From NCBI GenBank assembly GCA_014695195.1, contig JACJNW010000020.1, positions 1 through 37,667 on the forward strand: DNA of 37,667 nt, read 5' to 3'. The notes beneath the pieces were generated by a model. The model was given only the letters and a program-made list of their open reading frames with translations, was not told the origin of the DNA and made no database searches. Shown here one piece after another: positions 35,572-37,667 of the stretch (its first letter is position 1; each line of letters starts with the position of its first letter). Made by a program: the position numbers and the translations under genes. The DNA is from Cyanobacteria bacterium FACHB-DQ100. GTDB lineage: Bacteria; Cyanobacteriota; Cyanobacteriia; Leptolyngbyales; Leptolyngbyaceae.

Positions 35572-35829
35572 TTAGAACGTTGTGCAGCGCTTGGTGTAGC
35601 AGATGTACGGTTTGCCACCACTCACGCCTAGTAGCTCTTCTTCGCTCAGTTCGTTCGAGCCAGCCTTGAGTTCATTGAGCAATTGGCTCACGCTGTCTAC
35701 TGTGAGAGAGTAGCCTTTTTCTGCACCAGCAATTACCAGCAGTTTGACCACTTCGGCTTGGTTAGCTGCGGCTTTGATTTGAGCTTGCAGTTAAGCGTTT
35801 TGCAGCAGTTCTTTAAGGTTGTTAAGCAT
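35572..35829 (-). pseudogene. Nif11-like double-glycine RiPP precursor with early TAA
   Basis: From the ATG at 35829 (GGAGAA ribosome site 6 bp before) the frame reads MLNNLKELLQNA, TAA (35793-35791), LQAQIKAAANQAEVVKLLVI, AGAEKGYSLTVDSVSQLLNE, LKAGSNELSEEELLGVSGG, then the putative core KPYICYTKRCTTF. The amphipathic leader ending in EELLGVSGG is typical of Nif11-type natural-product precursors cleaved by C39 peptidases. The 13-residue core has two Cys and three Thr, which could support thioether or disulfide bonds, but no LanM-type or other modifying enzyme is in this window. The ochre stop blocks full-length translation unless suppressed or re-initiated. The NHLM transporter context supports the assignment. 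It is too short and interrupted to appear as a long ORF. Confidence 0.75.
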
Positions 35830-35889
35830 TTGATTTCTCCAAATTGGTGGATGGTTTCGTGTTCAGCGCCCGTTGTTTGGTTGGTGTCG

Positions 35890-36105
35890 CTTGAACTGAT
35901 TAGAAGTAAAGTAATCAATCGAGGAGAACTAGGGGAGAAAATCCGGGCGAAAGTTGAACATGTTTTCGGCGATTGGATCATGACGATGGTCGGCAAACTC
36001 GTGCGCTCGATTGGGCTTGACGCAGTGAGCGCGATGCTCGGACTCAAGCACTTAACTTACAATGTCAAGCGATTCGTGTATCATCAAGCTCAAATTACAG
36101 CTTAA
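35890..36105 (+). pseudogene. IS5-family transposase, C-terminal fragment
   Basis: The frame GELGEKIRAKVEHVFGDWIM, then KLVRSIGLDAVSAMLGLKHL and TYNVKRFVY corresponds to the last 60 or so residues of IS5-type transposases, including the catalytic Glu in RAKVEHVFG. The rest is missing. It lies 60 bp upstream of the precursor start and has probably replaced that gene's promoter region. Confidence 0.8.
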
Positions 36106-36192
36106 TCAGGGCAAGCGAACCGGGCTTCTCGCTCACCGAGCAATGAAAGTTGCTCCTTTCCCGCTTCAATTTGAATGTGGGTTCTTAAGCGG

Positions 36193-36398
36193 TTAATTTT
36201 TCGAGGTTCCCTCTACTTGTTTGATGAAGTATCGCCGCTCTCGATCGACCAGCCGGGACTCGATCGCGCCTGAGATGCTGAGATTTTGGGTCTGTCGCCT
36301 AATCTGCTCATAAGTGAGACCAGAGTGACTAATTCGCTGCGGGTGAGTCCGTCTGTCTCGTTGAGAATTTTTAGAATGCGCTCAATACAGGTCAGCAA
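36193..36398 (-). pseudogene. Small winged-helix protein with one-base frameshift
   Basis: The first frame gives IERILKILNETDGLTRSELV, then TL; the neighbouring frame continues GLTYEQIRRQTQNLSISGAI, ESRLVDRERRYFIKQVEGTS and a stop at 36193-36195. Joined across a missing base near 36330, they make a plausible small helix-turn-helix domain followed by a wing ending in RRYF. The family is not identified. No convincing ribosome site is seen. Confidence 0.55.
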
Positions 36399-36650
36399 CG
36401 CTTATCACAGGGAGAACGAATCTCTACATCAGAAAAACTGGATTTTGTTGACTATAAATCAGGAAGAGTAAATTAAGAATTTAGAACGGTAACTACTGAA
36501 GCGGAATGCTCGTCACCTTCCAGACCAGCCAAAAGGCGATCGTGGGCTGCCGCCAATTCGCTAGTGATTGAAGATATCAAAGGGTATCAACGCCCAATCA
36601 GTTAGCTTATGCTGCTATTGCCTGATGGTACATTTCTATTCGTAAGCTCT
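36399..36650. other. Intergenic stretch with a short coding-like remnant
   Basis: On the minus strand a frame ending at 36471 reads SSITSELAAAHDRLLAGLEG, then DEHSASVVTVLNS. Its amphipathic, coding-like composition suggests the C-terminal scrap of a protein, but TGA closes it about 37 codons upstream and no family is recognised. Nothing else is seen. Confidence 0.3.
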
Positions 36651-37097
36651 CTAACGGGTTAGAATTTCTCGATTTGCCCTTTCCTTCTCGCCTTTAAGGA
36701 CGATCGGATCAAAGTTAACTTTGATCGTTTTCCCTGTTTTCCTGCCATTGACAACCTCCTTGAAGGAACCGGATGGAAAGTTGCAGTATCCTCGAACTTC
36801 ACTGATCAGTTTTCCACGAATGTAGTCTCTAGCAAAACAATTCGTGTCGCTACCAGAGATGATAACTGTCCGAAACTGATCCCCAGACCACAGCAGGCTC
36901 TTATCAACTGTCAGCTCAACAACAATTCGACTATCCGTTTTTCCTATGCCCAAGTCGTTGTTAAAAACTTCCGTACTGAGAGGTTCTGGACTGCTGCTAT
37001 TGAAAGTGATTTGCCCTTCGGTAGTAGCGCGGACGGAAGGAAAGCAACCAGGTAGAAGAATTAGAACGGACGAGATCACCAATCCGAGTTTGTTCAT
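36651..37097 (-). CDS. Hypothetical lipoprotein
   Basis: The 148-residue product starts with a lipoprotein signal peptide (MNKLGLVISSVLILLPGC) whose lipobox LLPG-Cys18 predicts lipidation at Cys18. The mature part is polar and beta-rich, with two further Cys (TNCFARDY and RGYCNFPSG) that could form a disulfide in the periplasm. I recognise no family. It is a single gene between remnants. Confidence 0.65.
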   Translation of the reverse strand: MNKLGLVISSVLILLPGCFPSVRATTEGQITFNSSSPEPLSTEVFNNDLGIGKTDSRIVVELTVDKSLLWSGDQFRTVIISGSDTNCFARDYIRGKLISEVRGYCNFPSGSFKEVVNGRKTGKTIKVNFDPIVLKGEKERANREILTR

Positions 37098-37213
37098 TTT
37101 CGCTTAGTGCAGGCTTTTTTGCTGTGTAATATACAAAGCCTACTCACCTTTTTCCAAAAGCATCTTCAAATCTGTGACAGCTATTTGTGGTTGCTTTTGT
37201 CCGGATACACTTA

Positions 37214-37426
37214 GAGGATGTTTCAGAAGTATAAAAAGGCTTCTCGCTTCGATTGCAGTCCATCCGTGATTTTCAATCACGGGCTATCGGCACAAAGTCC
37301 ACTTAAGGGACTAAAAGCCATGTCTTGCAGGCACTTCAGTCGGTTTCACCCGGCTTTGTGTCGATAGCCCCGACTTCCAGTCGAGCGGCGGATGATGCAA
37401 TGAACGACTACCTCTAAAACATCCTC
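37214..37426. mobile_element. 213-bp miniature element with nested hairpins and TTA target duplication
   Basis: The termini GAGGATGTTT (37214-37223) and AAACATCCTC (37417-37426) are perfect inverted repeats flanked by TTA on both sides (37211-37213, 37427-37429), a target type used by IS5-group elements. Inside are CCGTGATT-TTC-AATCACGG (37264-37282) and a long pair, GGCTATCGGCACAAAG (37282-37297) with CTTTGTGTCGATAGCC (37354-37369), one mismatch. No coding frame is present. The nested stems could also fold as RNA if transcribed. Confidence 0.7.
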
Positions 37427-37429
37427 TTA

Positions 37430-37667
37430 GATCTCCGGAGACACTCAGAACGCCTCGACTCGAATATCACCTGCGCACCTTTCGCACTCGCTGAGTTTAC
37501 TCTCAAGCTCTACTTCTGCAAGTCGCGCCTGAACAAACATAAGATCAAAACAAAACAGAGATGATATTAAGCGCATGAATTCAAAGCCCCCCTTTCGAGA
37601 ACTCGGACGGAAATCCCAAAAGCACAAACTCAAGTCTGGAATCAAACAACGATTCAATGGAGCCTGT
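37430..37667. other. Window end, no convincing gene
   Basis: A 70-codon minus-strand frame (37445-37657) ends ARLAEVELESKLSECERCAG, which is coding-like, but its first half is not and no ribosome site is clear. It may be the tail of something broken or cut by the window edge. Confidence 0.3.

Noticed and set aside
37214-37426. tRNA or known riboswitch in the nested hairpins
   Set aside because: No cloverleaf, CCA-end pattern or known riboswitch core; terminal repeats and TTA duplication indicate a mobile element.

Overview
The window looks like a chromosome segment of a filamentous, Leptolyngbya-like cyanobacterium. The signs are many HIP1 octamers (GCGATCGC), very long multi-PAS hybrid histidine kinases, an SLH-domain envelope protein, cyanobacterial-type insertion sequences and an NHLM/Nif11-type peptide export locus. 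It is gene-rich but strongly scarred: intact metabolic and signalling genes alternate with truncated genes, insertion-sequence remnants and miniature inverted-repeat elements. No rRNA, tRNA or CRISPR array was recognised.

Region by region. 1-5.8 kb: the truncated end of one hybrid kinase, a 210-bp IS982-related miniature element, an eight-PAS hybrid kinase, a palindromic repeat and an orphan receiver-domain tail. 5.8-6.8 kb: an IS5-family insertion sequence. 6.9-9.5 kb: a complete three-gene ECF transporter (fused double ATPase, T protein, putative S component). 9.6-12.1 kb: a SnoaL-like protein, a graveyard of IS6 and IS982 pieces, and an HxlR regulator killed by a nonsense codon. 12.1-18.8 kb: a set of enzyme/TetR pairs (Rieske oxygenase, amidase, methyltransferase, Coq4-like protein, SDR dehydrogenase; three TetR regulators) with two clear palindromic operators. 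One TetR is fused to an IS1-type zinc ribbon. 18.9-20.9 kb: a miniature element, an SLH porin-like or envelope protein and a VapC toxin remnant.

20.9-25.2 kb: remains of one very large gene that starts at an IS1 fragment and is broken by one frameshift and two in-frame TAG codons, but keeps a 975-codon open frame. Its middle carries a DFDKD loop in a context like the metal-binding loop of two-barrel RNA polymerases. 25.8-26.8 kb: a decayed IS6 element that received a second miniature element with an 8-bp target duplication. 26.9-32.6 kb: an overlapping three-gene phosphorelay operon (hybrid kinase, receiver-PAS-kinase, stand-alone receiver).

32.6-35.8 kb: a degenerate NHLM-type RiPP export locus reading leftwards. 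It has a Nif11-like double-glycine precursor with an early TAA, joined by an apparent deletion to the Walker A lysine of an ABC-1 ATPase, then an intact ABC-2 transporter and a stub of the HlyD-like adaptor. 35.9-37.7 kb: transposase and winged-helix remnants, a lipoprotein, and a 213-bp miniature element with nested hairpins and TTA target duplication.

The two most unusual items are the polymerase-like giant gene and the collapsed RiPP locus. Both are read here by eye and need profile or structure searches.
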